A DNA stretch of 64,000 nt from Calothrix brevissima NIES-22 (GCF_002367995.1 NZ_AP018207.1:4711083-4775082); one strand, 5' to 3'; positions 53,861 through 63,173 are shown, numbered from the stretch's first letter. Notes: generated from the letters alone by a model not told the origin. A program made the numbers and translations.

Positions 53861-54469
53861 TCATGATTTCACATCATTATTCAGCCTAATCGCTAGTTCG
53901 CTAAATAGAGAAGCTAGCTGAGAACGGTCGGTTTTTTCTCGCCGCAGTTCTTGAGATTCCCGTTCTAGTAACGCTATAATCTCTTCATATTTTTGCCTAA
54001 TATCATCTTGGAGACTATTAGATTGATTTAGGAGATGCTCGCGGAGTTCTCTTTGGCTATTAGTCGTATGTTCATCTAATTGAGTAATCTTTTTTTCTAG
54101 AGAAATAGTCAAATTTTTATGTTCTTCAGCTAGTGCTTTTACACCTGCATCTCTTTCTAATTGCTCATTTTTTAAGCGTTCTGTTAAGGAATCTATTTCT
54201 TTTTTAATATAAGTTTCTAAATAATCTAAGCGTTTTTTTGTTTCATCGCGCAGGTTAGTTAATTCCTTAGTTAGGCGTTCTTCTAACCGTGCAAACCTTT
54301 TGTCAACCTCCCTAACTTGATTACCAAAAAGAATATCTCTGACTTTATCTAAACTATTAATTTCGCTAAGATTTGTACCATTGAATTGCGACTTGTGAAT
54401 ATCAGATGCCGAAACCCCTTGACCTGGCTCTTTCAAATTATTATTGATGTATTCTTCAGGCGGATTCAT
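53861..54469 (-). CDS. Coiled-coil protein upstream of the GTPase operon
   Basis: 202 residues from ATG 54469, chosen for AAAGGA eight bases upstream; the longer frame to 54535 lacks it. After a polar N-terminus it is a continuous heptad-like coiled coil (RFARLEERLTKELTNLRDETKKRLDYLETYIKKEIDSLTERLKNEQ and on to about 195). No membrane segment. It lies 490 bases before the OmpA-GTPase operon on the same strand and could be an accessory component. Family not recognised. Confidence 0.7.
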   Translation of the reverse strand: MNPPEEYINNNLKEPGQGVSASDIHKSQFNGTNLSEINSLDKVRDILFGNQVREVDKRFARLEERLTKELTNLRDETKKRLDYLETYIKKEIDSLTERLKNEQLERDAGVKALAEEHKNLTISLEKKITQLDEHTTNSQRELREHLLNQSNSLQDDIRQKYEEIIALLERESQELRREKTDRSQLASLFSELAIRLNNDVKS

Positions 54470-54693
54470 GGGTTTAATCCTTTTCAGGGTGTAATTAGTT
54501 GTACTTATAGTTGTTTTACCAGATATAGAGAGCAAAAATCTCTCCGTAAGGTAGAATCATTGAATACAACAAATAGATGCATCTCCCTAAAGATAGAAAT
54601 GCATCTGTATACAGATTGACTTTTGTAAATATTAAGTAATAATTAAAAAATTCTTCGGGTAATTAGGTTGCGAGAATATTCACCGCCAAATAC

Positions 54694-56031
54694 TTACAGG
54701 AGAAAGCGAAACAACACATACAAAGCGGAAGTTACTAGTTGCAGTATCATTACTGGGATACCATAGTGAAGAAATGTGTTAAAAGATATGCGCCGTCCAT
54801 GCTGTTCAGAGACGCCGGCGGCGACAATGTTAGAAGATGCGCCTACTAATGTGCCATTACCGCCCAAGGTAGCGCCAAACATCATGGCGTAAAACAGTGG
54901 TAATACCTCTGGCGGAAATTGTCCTTGAAAATCGGATGCGAGAACTGCTGCTGGCGCTAATCCGACGTTAACAACATATTGTTTGAGTAAGGGAACCATC
55001 GCCACAACTAAGGGAATATTGGGGACAACGCTAGATAATATCCCGACAAAAAATATTAAAGTTAGGGAACCTAAAACAATATTTTTTCCCAATATTGCTG
55101 CTAATAAACCGGAGAGGCTATTAATTACTCCAGTTTTTTCTAATCCACCAATCAGCACAAAAATACTCATAAAAAATATTAAGGTGCTCCAGTCTACATC
55201 CCGCAAGATATTGTTAACTGAATCGATTTTGCTTTGGTGAGATAGGAGTAAAGCTAAACCAGCGCCTAATAAAGCAACCGCCGCAGGTGATATAGGGACT
55301 GGTAGAGATTCGCCAATGACAAAAAATAATAATACAAAAGCAATAATCAACCCGCCAATAAATAAAACACGGGGATGATTAATTTCTGGATGTGGAAGTT
55401 GTTCTAAATTTTCGAGTTTTGTTCGCCAAATTTTGCGGAATAAAAATGGTAATGTGGCTGTGACTGTAATAACAGCAATTACGCCACCTAAACTGAGGCG
55501 TAATAAATAATCTGTAAAGCTGATATTAATAGCATCACCGACAATAAACGTAGCCGGATCACCAACAAGTGTTAATAAGCCAGCACTATTAGCAACAAAT
55601 ACCATCAAAATTAATAAGGGGACAAAATTAACGCCGATTTCTTGCGCCATTGGCGGAATTAAAGGCGCTAATAACATAACTGTTGTGGCATTAGGTAATA
55701 CTGCACAAATCGGTGTGGTAATGGCAATAATACCTAGTAAGAGTCGCTTACCATCACCTTTAGCTAGTAATACCATTTGCGTAGCTAAGTAATCGAATAC
55801 TTTGGTAGGTTCAAATGCTCTTACTAGTACCATGACTCCAAAGAATAAACCGAGTGTGCCATGACTATTGCCGATATAACCCACGGCTTCTTTTAAAGTC
55901 ATGACGTTGGTAAAAACTAGTAATAATGCTCCTAAAAAAGCTGCAATGGTGAGATGTACCCATTCTGTCATGATGAAAACGATGACAGATATAAAAGTAA
56001 TGATGCTCAGGAGCGCTTGCCAATTTTCCAC
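54694..56031 (-). CDS. Ion transporter of the ArsB/NhaD (SLC13-like) superfamily
   Basis: 445 residues from ATG 56031. About eleven membrane helices in two halves. The repeated signatures are visible in each half (CAVLPNATTVMLLAPLIPPMA and GDPATFIVGDAINI; GILSSVVPNIPLVVAMVPLLKQ and GGNGTLVGASSNIVAAGVSE). These form the re-entrant ion-binding sites of the P-protein/NhaD group. It probably exchanges sodium and protons or carries an anion; arsenite is possible but no ars genes are nearby. Next to a c-di-AMP-controlled stress protein, which would suit ion homeostasis. Confidence 0.85.
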   Translation of the reverse strand: MENWQALLSIITFISVIVFIMTEWVHLTIAAFLGALLLVFTNVMTLKEAVGYIGNSHGTLGLFFGVMVLVRAFEPTKVFDYLATQMVLLAKGDGKRLLLGIIAITTPICAVLPNATTVMLLAPLIPPMAQEIGVNFVPLLILMVFVANSAGLLTLVGDPATFIVGDAINISFTDYLLRLSLGGVIAVITVTATLPFLFRKIWRTKLENLEQLPHPEINHPRVLFIGGLIIAFVLLFFVIGESLPVPISPAAVALLGAGLALLLSHQSKIDSVNNILRDVDWSTLIFFMSIFVLIGGLEKTGVINSLSGLLAAILGKNIVLGSLTLIFFVGILSSVVPNIPLVVAMVPLLKQYVVNVGLAPAAVLASDFQGQFPPEVLPLFYAMMFGATLGGNGTLVGASSNIVAAGVSEQHGRRISFNTFLHYGIPVMILQLVTSALYVLFRFLL

Positions 56032-56272
56032 CCTGTCTATCCTCTATTCTTATAACTGCATAATAATGAAAAAAGCCACCTAAGTATAGGTGACTTGTGG
56101 ATATAAAACTCCTATTTGATTTTTGAAATCACTCGAACAGACAGGGAACACAAACCAGGGAACAGGGAAAAGGCAAGTTAGATATATAAAGTTTTTCAGC
56201 AATCAAATAGGAATATTTGGGAACCTGAGTGAAATGAAGAGGAACTGAACTCAACAGCCTGAATTCTTCAGT

Positions 56273-56932
56273 TTATTCTTCAATACAACTAGGTATTCCT
56301 AACACTGCGGAAGGGAAATCAGAACCTAGTGCTTTGATAATAGGATGATGAACAGAATGACAACCGATAAATAAAATATCGGCACTTTCTAATTCTACAA
56401 CTTTTCTCAGTTCTGAACCAATTATACCAAAACGCAAATGAGATTTAAAAGAACCTTGCCATTCTTCTGCAAGACTACGTGCTTGCCAAAGAATTTGGTC
56501 TGCTTTTTGGATAACAGCTAAGGATTTTTCTTGTAAATGTGGCGCTACTGCTTGTAGTTTTGGTTGAGTTAAAACGGGGGTTACAGTTTTCGAGACGTTG
56601 CTGGCTGGACATTCTAAAGGAGTAATATGTCTAGTCAAACTAAAGATATCTGAATACTGGCTTTTTTGCTTATCTGCTACCACATAAACGGCTTGAACTG
56701 TGACTGATGTATTAGTAGCCAAGCGTGTTTGATGGGCAATCCAAAAAGCTATATCTAAAGCGGTATGGCTTTTGGGAGAAGCATCATAAGCGACAATTAA
56801 GTTGACTGGTTTTGCTGGATCGGCGTTTCTAGAAAGTGTTTTTCTTGGCTCTGGTAGCAATACCATTTGCTCAATTAAGTCATCTCGACCGATGGTGCTT
56901 TGTAGGCGCACTAGCATTGGCTTGATTTTCAC
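56273..56932 (-). CDS. Universal stress protein-like protein under a c-di-AMP riboswitch
   Basis: 219 residues from ATG 56932. A UspA fold is recognisable: VNLIVAYDASPKSHTALDIAFWIAHQT (about 43-69) and, at the end, FGIIGSELRKVVELESADILFIGCHSVHHPIIKALGSDFPSAVL. The canonical ATP-binding GxxGHxxxxS(T/S) is weak here (GCHSVHHPIIKALGSDFP). It has a long N-terminal extension and central insert. Many Usp proteins bind ATP or cyclic di-AMP. The riboswitch and terminator just upstream imply expression falls as c-di-AMP rises, if the aptamer behaves as usual. Confidence 0.75.
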   Translation of the reverse strand: MKIKPMLVRLQSTIGRDDLIEQMVLLPEPRKTLSRNADPAKPVNLIVAYDASPKSHTALDIAFWIAHQTRLATNTSVTVQAVYVVADKQKSQYSDIFSLTRHITPLECPASNVSKTVTPVLTQPKLQAVAPHLQEKSLAVIQKADQILWQARSLAEEWQGSFKSHLRFGIIGSELRKVVELESADILFIGCHSVHHPIIKALGSDFPSAVLGIPSCIEE

Positions 56933-56994
56933 AGCTTAACTTCTCTCCCATGAAACAAATGACTAAATGAGAAGCAGGGTAACCAACTTTGTCT

Positions 56995-57085
56995 TTTGTC
57001 AATTGTCAGTTGTCAGTTGTCAGTCGTCTAGATTTTTTACCAGTGACTAATGACTAATGACTAATGACCAATGACTAATAACTAA
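56995..57085. repeat. Short tandem repeats (GTCAGTTGTCAGTT, TGACTAATGACTAATGACC)
   Basis: TGTCAATTGTCAGTTGTCAGTTGTC followed by AATGACTAATGACTAATGACC units lie between the terminator of the riboswitch and the Usp start, so they form part of the Usp leader RNA. Confidence 0.75.
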
Positions 57086-57116
57086 AATCGGTAAAAGAAA
57101 CCCCAATAACAACTGG

Positions 57117-57137
57117 TATAAAAGCCAAAGTTTTTGG
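57117..57137 (-). terminator. Intrinsic terminator after the c-di-AMP aptamer
   Basis: On the minus strand GCCAAA, AAC, TTTGGC, TTTTAT: a 6-bp stem, 3-base loop and T run directly after the aptamer end. Its position is that of an expression platform for premature termination. The stem starts where the aptamer 3' part ends, so competition is possible. Confidence 0.7.
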
Positions 57138-57272
57138 CGGTTCCTTCCACTGCCGACGGAGTTAGCTGACGGGCTAAGACTGGAAGGTGTCTCTCATAAA
57201 GATTAGCCCCAAACATTGGTTCCTCCGTTTCAAATTCAGATTTTACCGAATTTGAATTAGGCTACCCACTAA
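57135..57272 (-). promoter_or_regulatory. c-di-AMP riboswitch (ydaO-yuaA class), upstream of the universal stress protein
   Basis: Reading the minus strand: CGGAGGAACCAAT (from 57226), TTGGGGCTAATC, and then AGCCCGTCAGCTAACTCCGT with CGGCAGTGGAAGG. This is the conserved core of the ydaO aptamer (GACAGCUAACYUCGUAGGC in the consensus). A hairpin TTCAAATTCGG/TCTGAATTTGAA precedes it. It is 203 bases upstream of the Usp gene start and begins 18 bases after the end of the ABC ATPase gene. These riboswitches turn expression off when c-di-AMP binds. Confidence 0.85.
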
Positions 57273-57289
57273 AAGCATCATAATCTAAT

Positions 57290-58129
57290 TTACTCATCTT
57301 GGGTAAAATAGCGATCCAGAAAATTCAAGGCATGATTGCGCAATTCAAAATATTCTTTGGAGTTACGCATGGCTGCGCGATCGCGTGGATGGGAAAAAGG
57401 TACTTCTAAGATTTCTCCGATGGTGGCGGCGGGGCCATTTGTCATTAAGACGATGCGATCTGACATATAAATGGCTTCGTCTACATCGTGAGTAATCATC
57501 ATCACTGCTTGGCGATGTTTTTCCCAGATATCTAATACTTGTCGCTGCAATTTACCTCTAGTTAACGCATCTAACGCCCCAAAAGGTTCATCCATCAGCA
57601 ACATTTTTGGACGAATTGCTAAAGCTCTAGCAATGCCCACACGCTGTTTCATACCCCCAGAAATTTCATCGGGATATTTGTCAGCAGCCGCCGTCAAGTT
57701 TACCATTGCCAAGTGTTCGTTCACAATGCTAATTTTTTCAGATCGATTAGCATTTTTTAGCACTTCATCTACAGCTAACCGGATATTTTCTCGCACTGTT
57801 AACCAAGGTAAAAGCGAGTAATTTTGAAATACCATCATCCTTTCTGCACCCGGCTGGCGAATTTCTTTACCGTCTAGCCGTACCGATCCAGAAGTGGCTG
57901 TTTCTAATCCGGCAACAATTTTTAACAAAGTTGATTTACCGCAACCAGAATGCCCAATTACTGATATATATTCATCTGCACCAATGGAAAGATTTACACC
58001 ATCGAGAACGACAAAATTACCTTTATCTGGTGTTGGATATGACTTGACTAAATTTTCAATTTCCAAAAATCCAGTAGCGGGCATAACCTGGTTATGGCGA
58101 TTAATAGGTAATGAGGTAGATTTCATCAT
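57290..58129 (-). CDS. ABC transporter ATPase (NrtD/CmpD/TauB family)
   Basis: 279 residues from ATG 58129, supported by GGAG six bases upstream; TTG 58144 is less likely. Walker A GHSGCGKSTLLK (about 57-68), Q loop FQNYSLLPWL, signature EISGGMKQRVGIARAL (about 152) and Walker B LLMDEPFGALD (about 174) are complete. It powers the import complex formed with the permease and the binding protein encoded upstream in the same operon. It is the last gene of that operon. Confidence 0.92.
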   Translation of the reverse strand: MMKSTSLPINRHNQVMPATGFLEIENLVKSYPTPDKGNFVVLDGVNLSIGADEYISVIGHSGCGKSTLLKIVAGLETATSGSVRLDGKEIRQPGAERMMVFQNYSLLPWLTVRENIRLAVDEVLKNANRSEKISIVNEHLAMVNLTAAADKYPDEISGGMKQRVGIARALAIRPKMLLMDEPFGALDALTRGKLQRQVLDIWEKHRQAVMMITHDVDEAIYMSDRIVLMTNGPAATIGEILEVPFSHPRDRAAMRNSKEYFELRNHALNFLDRYFTQDE

Positions 58130-58179
58130 CAAATGCTCCGGCAAATATTGAGTCGTCAGTTAATCTTGCTACTGTGAAA

Positions 58180-59622
58180 TTAAGACATATAGAAACGAAT
58201 AGGAGATTTAGCCCTAATTTCAAAACTATTTAAATAGCCCACAGGATCGCTAGGATCGAAACCTTTTTTATCGATAAATACTTCTTTTGGTTCAACTTTG
58301 TAATCATCTTTTGGACATTCAATGCCCATTTCTGCAGCTATTTCGCGATAAAGATCTGTGCGCCAACCGTTAGCGGCTAATTCTTCTGCATTTTTGGGAA
58401 ATTCTTTAATTTGTCCCCAACGTGCAGCTTGTGTCATTAACCAAATACTGCGCGATCGCCACAAAAATGTCGAGTGTTCTCCTGGCTGTTTAGGCAAGTT
58501 ATCGGGAATATCAAAGAAAATCGTATTGTCAGCAGCTGTAATGGTGCGGTCTTTACCATCAAATCCACCATAGTTATAATTGCCTAAAATTCCTGGCCCG
58601 GTAAATTTGGTAATTGGCGCTCCGGGCTTTTTCGGTTTTGCGCCAGTAAAGGATCTATCTGTAATTAATTCCGCAACTTCTTGGCGATTTTCTGGCTTAC
58701 TGCAATATTGACAAGCTTCAATCATCGCCTTGATGAGGGAACGATAGGTTTTGGGATATTGATTGATGAATGATTCCATCACTCCCAATAACCTATCGGG
58801 GTGTCCTAACCAAACTTCTTTACCTTGGGCAAAGGTAAAACCGATACCTTCGTTACCTGTAATTGCCCTGGTATTCCAAGGTTCGGCAACCATGTAAGCT
58901 TGCATTGCCCCAATCCGCACGTTGGTTACCATCTGCGGTGGTGGGACAATAATCACGCGAAACTCTTTTAAGGGATCGACGCCAGCCGCAGCAGAAATAT
59001 AACGCACAAAGTATTCGTAGATGGCAGAACTGAGGACTACCGCCCAAACTTTGCGTTCTGGAGGCTGGTTGTCAAAATAACCGCGAAAATCTCTACCGAA
59101 GGCTTCTAAAGCGCCATCGCCATATTTTTCTTGATATTCGTACCAAGGACGCAAGCCAAAATCCCACATGGCTTTGTTCATCGTCATGGCGTTACCGTGA
59201 CGGTGGATTGTCATACCGGCGCATAAGGGTGCATGGCGCGCGCCTTCAGCTCCAATTCTCGCATTGGTGACTGCACCGGAGACGACAGGGGAAGCATCTA
59301 AACGCCCAAAAATCAAGCCATCGCGGGAAGTCGCCCAACTGGCTTCGCGGTTGAGTCTGACGTTTAAGCCATATTTGCGGAAGAAGCCTTTTTTCCAGGC
59401 GATCGCAAATGGCGCACAATCATTTACAGGTACGTAGCCAACAGTAATATCTGGCTTTTCTAAGTCTTGGGATCTAACTACTGGTTCTATGGCTAAGGCT
59501 TCTTCGCTGAGTCCTGTAGCGCCAGTATTACCTTTAATAGCACAAGAAGAGAGCGCCATTGAGGCGGTTGTTGCTCCCATTCCTAAGATAAAATCGCGTC
59601 TAGTCCAGTGATAAGCAGCCAT
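58180..59622 (-). CDS. NrtA/CmpA-like ABC substrate-binding protein, Tat-type lipoprotein
   Basis: 480 residues from ATG 59622, preceded by TGGAG. The N-terminus has a twin-arginine motif (RRDFILGMG) and a lipobox ending LSSC, so it should be exported folded and lipidated at the membrane. The body matches the nitrate/bicarbonate-binding family (ITVGYVPVNDCAPFAIAWKKGFF; MTIHRHGNAMTMNKAMWDFGLRPW; QAYMVAEPWNTRAI). The ligand cannot be assigned: NrtA and CmpA residues could not be compared. The operon carries a c-di-AMP riboswitch, unlike classical nrt or cmp operons. Confidence 0.88.
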   Translation of the reverse strand: MAAYHWTRRDFILGMGATTASMALSSCAIKGNTGATGLSEEALAIEPVVRSQDLEKPDITVGYVPVNDCAPFAIAWKKGFFRKYGLNVRLNREASWATSRDGLIFGRLDASPVVSGAVTNARIGAEGARHAPLCAGMTIHRHGNAMTMNKAMWDFGLRPWYEYQEKYGDGALEAFGRDFRGYFDNQPPERKVWAVVLSSAIYEYFVRYISAAAGVDPLKEFRVIIVPPPQMVTNVRIGAMQAYMVAEPWNTRAITGNEGIGFTFAQGKEVWLGHPDRLLGVMESFINQYPKTYRSLIKAMIEACQYCSKPENRQEVAELITDRSFTGAKPKKPGAPITKFTGPGILGNYNYGGFDGKDRTITAADNTIFFDIPDNLPKQPGEHSTFLWRSRSIWLMTQAARWGQIKEFPKNAEELAANGWRTDLYREIAAEMGIECPKDDYKVEPKEVFIDKKGFDPSDPVGYLNSFEIRAKSPIRFYMS

Positions 59623-59729
59623 AGATTTGGCTCCAGCCGAGGTGATTAATAGGGGAAATAGGCTCACGCAAAGGCGCAGAGGCGCAAAGGTAAGAAGATT
59701 TTGAAAGTATTTGCGTGGAAGAAATTTGG

Positions 59730-60581
59730 TTATTTAGCAACTGTTGGGCGACGAGTTACTAATTGTTGAAGTTTGGCGACGGCGTAATCTAAAATTAAGC
59801 CAGTGATGCCAATTACGAATACGGCGAGAAATACTGAACTTAAATTTAAACGGCTCCATTCATCCCAAACAAAGAAGCCGATACCAATACCGCCGGTGAG
59901 CATTTCTACGGCAACAATTACTAGCCAAGCAATGCCTAAACTGATGCGCAATCCGGTAAAAATATAGGGTAGGCTGGCTGGCCAAATAATTTTGGTGATG
60001 CGTCGCCAACGCGGGATTTCTAAGACTCTGGCGACATCTAAATAATCTTTAGGAACGCTAGAAACGCCTAAAGCAGTGTTAATAATTGTCGGCCACAGGG
60101 AAGTAATGAAAATGACGAAAATAGCTGAAGGATCTGCTAGGTTGAAGATAGCTAAAGCTATCGGCAGCCAAGCTAAAGGTGATACTGGTTTAAAGATTTG
60201 AATGATGGGATTTAAGGCTAACATTGCCGGTTTGGACATGCCAATTAAAAATCCCAAGGGAATGGCTACTATGGCTCCTAATAGAAAACCTAGCAAGACT
60301 CTGCGCAAGCTGGCAATTAATAGCCAACCAATTCCTAAGTTACCCGGCCCTCTTTCATAAAAGGGGTTTAAAATATAGTCCAAATTCGCAACTAATGCTT
60401 CTGGTGGGGTGGGCATTAATTCATGGTTGAATAGTGCCACAATCCACCACAGTAAGATGATGCCTAAAAATCCTAATGCAGGGAGAATGACAACATCTTT
60501 GACTATGACAGGTTTAGCTTTTTTCCAAGCGGCTTGTCCAGCGATCGCCAAAATCGCCGCTATATTTAGTTGCAAGATCAT
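59730..60581 (-). CDS. ABC transporter permease (NrtB/CmpB/SsuC family)
   Basis: 283 residues from ATG 60581 with GAGG upstream. About six membrane helices and the EAA loop (YLDVARVLEIPRWRRITKIIWPASLPYIFTGL) that contacts the ATPase. It is the first gene of a three-gene operon, permease, binding protein and ATPase, in that unusual order. The N-terminal 30 residues form a hydrophobic segment. Its leader carries the c-di-AMP riboswitch. Confidence 0.9.
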   Translation of the reverse strand: MILQLNIAAILAIAGQAAWKKAKPVIVKDVVILPALGFLGIILLWWIVALFNHELMPTPPEALVANLDYILNPFYERGPGNLGIGWLLIASLRRVLLGFLLGAIVAIPLGFLIGMSKPAMLALNPIIQIFKPVSPLAWLPIALAIFNLADPSAIFVIFITSLWPTIINTALGVSSVPKDYLDVARVLEIPRWRRITKIIWPASLPYIFTGLRISLGIAWLVIVAVEMLTGGIGIGFFVWDEWSRLNLSSVFLAVFVIGITGLILDYAVAKLQQLVTRRPTVAK

Positions 60582-60659
60582 TTACAACCTCAACAGATAT
60601 CAGCACGGGTACAATAATCCGAGCAGTACCAGCCTTGGACACTGATGAGATTACAAAAA

Positions 60660-60838
60660 TGTTTTCTCTTCAGTCTCCTCTCAATGCCTACGAAGTTAGC
60701 TGACGGGCTAGGGCTGAGAGATGCCCCTCTTTTACAGGATGATTTCTCAAGAATGAGTCTCGATCCCGCAAGAGATACGCCCCACGATTTGGTTCCTCCG
60801 CTCTAGCGTTACCTACTGAAAGCCGCTAGATTAGGCTG
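60660..60838 (-). promoter_or_regulatory. c-di-AMP riboswitch (ydaO-yuaA class), upstream of the ABC operon
   Basis: Minus strand: GCGGAGGAACCAAATCGTGG (from 60801), GGGCGTATCTC, AGAGGGGCATCTCTCAGCC and CCCGTCAGCTAACTTCGTAG followed by GCATTGAGAGG. These match the ydaO aptamer core and the sister copy at 57.2 kb in order and spacing. It ends about 80 bases before the permease start. No T-rich terminator was found here, so control may act on ribosome access or use a weaker hairpin. Binding c-di-AMP normally lowers expression. Confidence 0.85.
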
Positions 60839-60844
60839 ACTTAC

Positions 60845-61233
60845 TCTAATTGGGCATAATATAACATGCTTTCTCCGTAAAAATATCTCTCCCTCGATAA
60901 AAGTTGTTGATTTAACTACTCGAAGTCCATAAATATTCTCGGTGTTGAGTAATTGTTAAGTTTTGTATACTGAATTAGTCACCGCACCAGCAAGACGAGC
61001 GTAGGCATAATTATCCATTGTCTCAAGCTCAAGGGTAAATATGATACATTACCCGATGATTTACCGAGCAAGCTATTAAGCAAACAGAGCATTTATTCAG
61101 ATAAAAGCCAAATAAAAATCTCTATCTTCAGGTAGTGGTCAGTTTTGCTAATTTTATCCATTAAATATTTATCTTGCTAAACTATTTCCATAGAGAATTT
61201 TCGTCATCTATTTTATTTACAAGATTTAAAATA
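60845..61233. other. Divergent promoter region, no gene recognised
   Basis: About 390 bases between the riboswitch and the histidine kinase start. Promoters for both sides must be here; no clear transcription-factor site was identified. Confidence 0.35.
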
Positions 61234-62424
61234 ATGGATTTTAGTCAAGTATTGGCTGATAAAACTGATACTATTGCCCAAAAATGGGTATTAGAGGTTC
61301 GTAAAGATAAATATATAGAAAGTGCTGATGATTTATCATACATAGCAATTCAAAATCATTTGCCCGATGTGCTAGAAGCAATGGTGACGGTACTTTCTAC
61401 ATCTGTGGGTAATGATGTGAAATCTATTGTAGTTGCTAGTTTGCAGCATGGCATTTTACGGGCAGAGCAAGGTTTCGATCCCGAAGAAATTGCACGAGAA
61501 TATCATTTATTACGTAGAGTGATATTTGACACTTTAGAGCCAGATTTATTACAGGGATCGCCAGTAGAAATTGTGCGGGTGATGCGTTTAATTGATACTG
61601 TAATTGATGAAGCGATCGCGCGATGTTTCAATAGTTATTTTGAAGAACGTTTGCGCGAATTACAACACCTGTATAATTCACTCACTCTCCATAATGAGGA
61701 ACTAAATCGCCTCGTTAATACTAATCAAGATTACCTTAATCAATTAGCACACGAACTCAAAAGTCCTCTGGCTTCCATTATTGGATACTCAGATTTATTT
61801 TTACGCCAACAACGACAGCACAATGGTAAAAATAACACCCCAGTAAATTTAGAGCATATAGAGCGAGTGCTACGCAATGGCAGACATTTACTGCGAATAA
61901 TTAATGATATTCTCGAAGTTTCCCGCTATGAAGCAGGTAAAATTCAGCCGGATCTAGAATTCACTAATGTGTGTGAATTAATTAATAATGTAGTGGAAAT
62001 GTTAGCACCGCTAGCGCAAGAAAAAAACTTAGCGCTGGTGCAAAACTGCGATATCAATCCTCGGCAAATACTCACAGATCCATTTAGATTACAACAAATT
62101 GTTACAAATCTTATTAGTAATGCCATTCGTTACACCAATTCGGGCAGCATTGAGATTAGCTCTCAGGTAGTGGATAATCAAAAATGGGCGATCGCAGTTA
62201 AGGATACAGGAATTGGCATTGCCCCAGAAAATCAAACTCAGATATTTGAGCCTTACTTTCGCTTAGGTTCTACTCATAAATCCTACGTTGCTGGAAGTAC
62301 TGGCTTAGGTTTAGCAATAGTGGCGCGACTAGTAAAACTATTGCAAGGGGAAATAAATTTAGTTTCAAATCTGGGTGTAGGTTCTACTTTTACCGTAACT
62401 TTCCCCTTAGAATTAAAAATATAA
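61234..62424 (+). CDS. Cytoplasmic sensor histidine kinase with RsbRD-like N-terminal domain
   Basis: 396 residues from ATG 61234. The N-terminal 150 residues (VLADKTDTIAQKWVLEVRKDKYIESADDL, then VVASLQHGILRAEQGFDPEEIAREYHLLRRVIF) look like the RsbRD all-helical sensor domain. A HisKA domain with LAHELKSPLASIIGYSDLF (phospho-His about 193) and a HATPase with NLISNAIRYTNSG, KDTGIGIAPE and STGLGLAIV follow. No membrane segment and no adjacent regulator. RsbRD-type domains in stress sensors respond to unknown small signals. Divergent from the c-di-AMP-controlled ABC operon. Confidence 0.85.
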   Translation: MDFSQVLADKTDTIAQKWVLEVRKDKYIESADDLSYIAIQNHLPDVLEAMVTVLSTSVGNDVKSIVVASLQHGILRAEQGFDPEEIAREYHLLRRVIFDTLEPDLLQGSPVEIVRVMRLIDTVIDEAIARCFNSYFEERLRELQHLYNSLTLHNEELNRLVNTNQDYLNQLAHELKSPLASIIGYSDLFLRQQRQHNGKNNTPVNLEHIERVLRNGRHLLRIINDILEVSRYEAGKIQPDLEFTNVCELINNVVEMLAPLAQEKNLALVQNCDINPRQILTDPFRLQQIVTNLISNAIRYTNSGSIEISSQVVDNQKWAIAVKDTGIGIAPENQTQIFEPYFRLGSTHKSYVAGSTGLGLAIVARLVKLLQGEINLVSNLGVGSTFTVTFPLELKI

Positions 62425-62510
62425 AATCAGCAATTATATCGGAGTTAGAGTTTTTTTGTAAAAAATATTCTCAACTTTTCCTAGTCAGATATATATGGAA
62501 GTTGTACCTT

Positions 62511-63173
62511 ATGAATCAAACCCAAACACAATCACAAACAGCATCAAAATTATATACTTTTGATGAATTTATTGCCTGGTATCCAGAAAATTCGCCAGTC
62601 CGTTATGAATTATATGATGGAGTAATTGTCGAGATGCCTAAACCCAGAGGAAAACATTCAAAGTTAACAGGTTCTCTGATAGAAAGATTATTGATAACTA
62701 TTAGAGAAATGGGTAAAGGCGACATTTGGACAATACCCAGAGAATCGATTGTCAAACCGTACCGCGATAAATCTGGATACGAACCTGACATAATTATTTT
62801 GAATGAAGAAACTATCGGTAGTGAGACAAGATGGGAAGCTGAATCAGTAATTCAAAATGCCAGTTCAGTTAAATTAATAGTAGAAGTTGTGAGTAATAAT
62901 TGGCAAGACGACTATTACGATAAACGTCGTGACTACGAAGGTATGGGTATTCCAGAATATTGGATAGTCGATTATGCGGCTTTAGGTGGACGCGAATATC
63001 TCGGTTATCCCAAACAACCGACTATTTTCGTATACGAGTTAGTTGATGGGGAATATGTAAAAACAACCTTTAGAGAAAATGACTTGATTAAATCCCCAAC
63101 CTTCCCACAATTTAACCTCACTGCACAACAAATTTTTGATTTGGCGTTGAAAATAGGAAACGCCGAAGCGTAA
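62511..63173 (+). CDS. Uma2-family (DUF820) PD-(D/E)XK nuclease-like protein
   Basis: 220 residues from ATG 62511. The fold is recognisable from FDEFIAWYPENSPVRYELYDGVIVEMPKPRGKHSK, the acidic SGYEPDIIIL (catalytic Asp, about 90) and KLIVEVVSNNWQDDYYDKRRDYEGMGIPEYWIVD (E-x-V in place of ExK, about 121). Uma2 proteins are strongly expanded in filamentous cyanobacteria; their function is unknown, with transposon or restriction-like roles proposed. Single gene on the plus strand. Confidence 0.88.
   Translation: MNQTQTQSQTASKLYTFDEFIAWYPENSPVRYELYDGVIVEMPKPRGKHSKLTGSLIERLLITIREMGKGDIWTIPRESIVKPYRDKSGYEPDIIILNEETIGSETRWEAESVIQNASSVKLIVEVVSNNWQDDYYDKRRDYEGMGIPEYWIVDYAALGGREYLGYPKQPTIFVYELVDGEYVKTTFRENDLIKSPTFPQFNLTAQQIFDLALKIGNAEA

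Noticed and set aside
60660-60838. Guanidine-I (ykkC) riboswitch, suggested by the NrtA-like ABC operon it precedes
   Set aside because: The conserved core GTCAGCTAAC-TTCGTAGGCA and GGAGGAACCAA belong to the ydaO-yuaA class, and the ykkC motifs are not seen.
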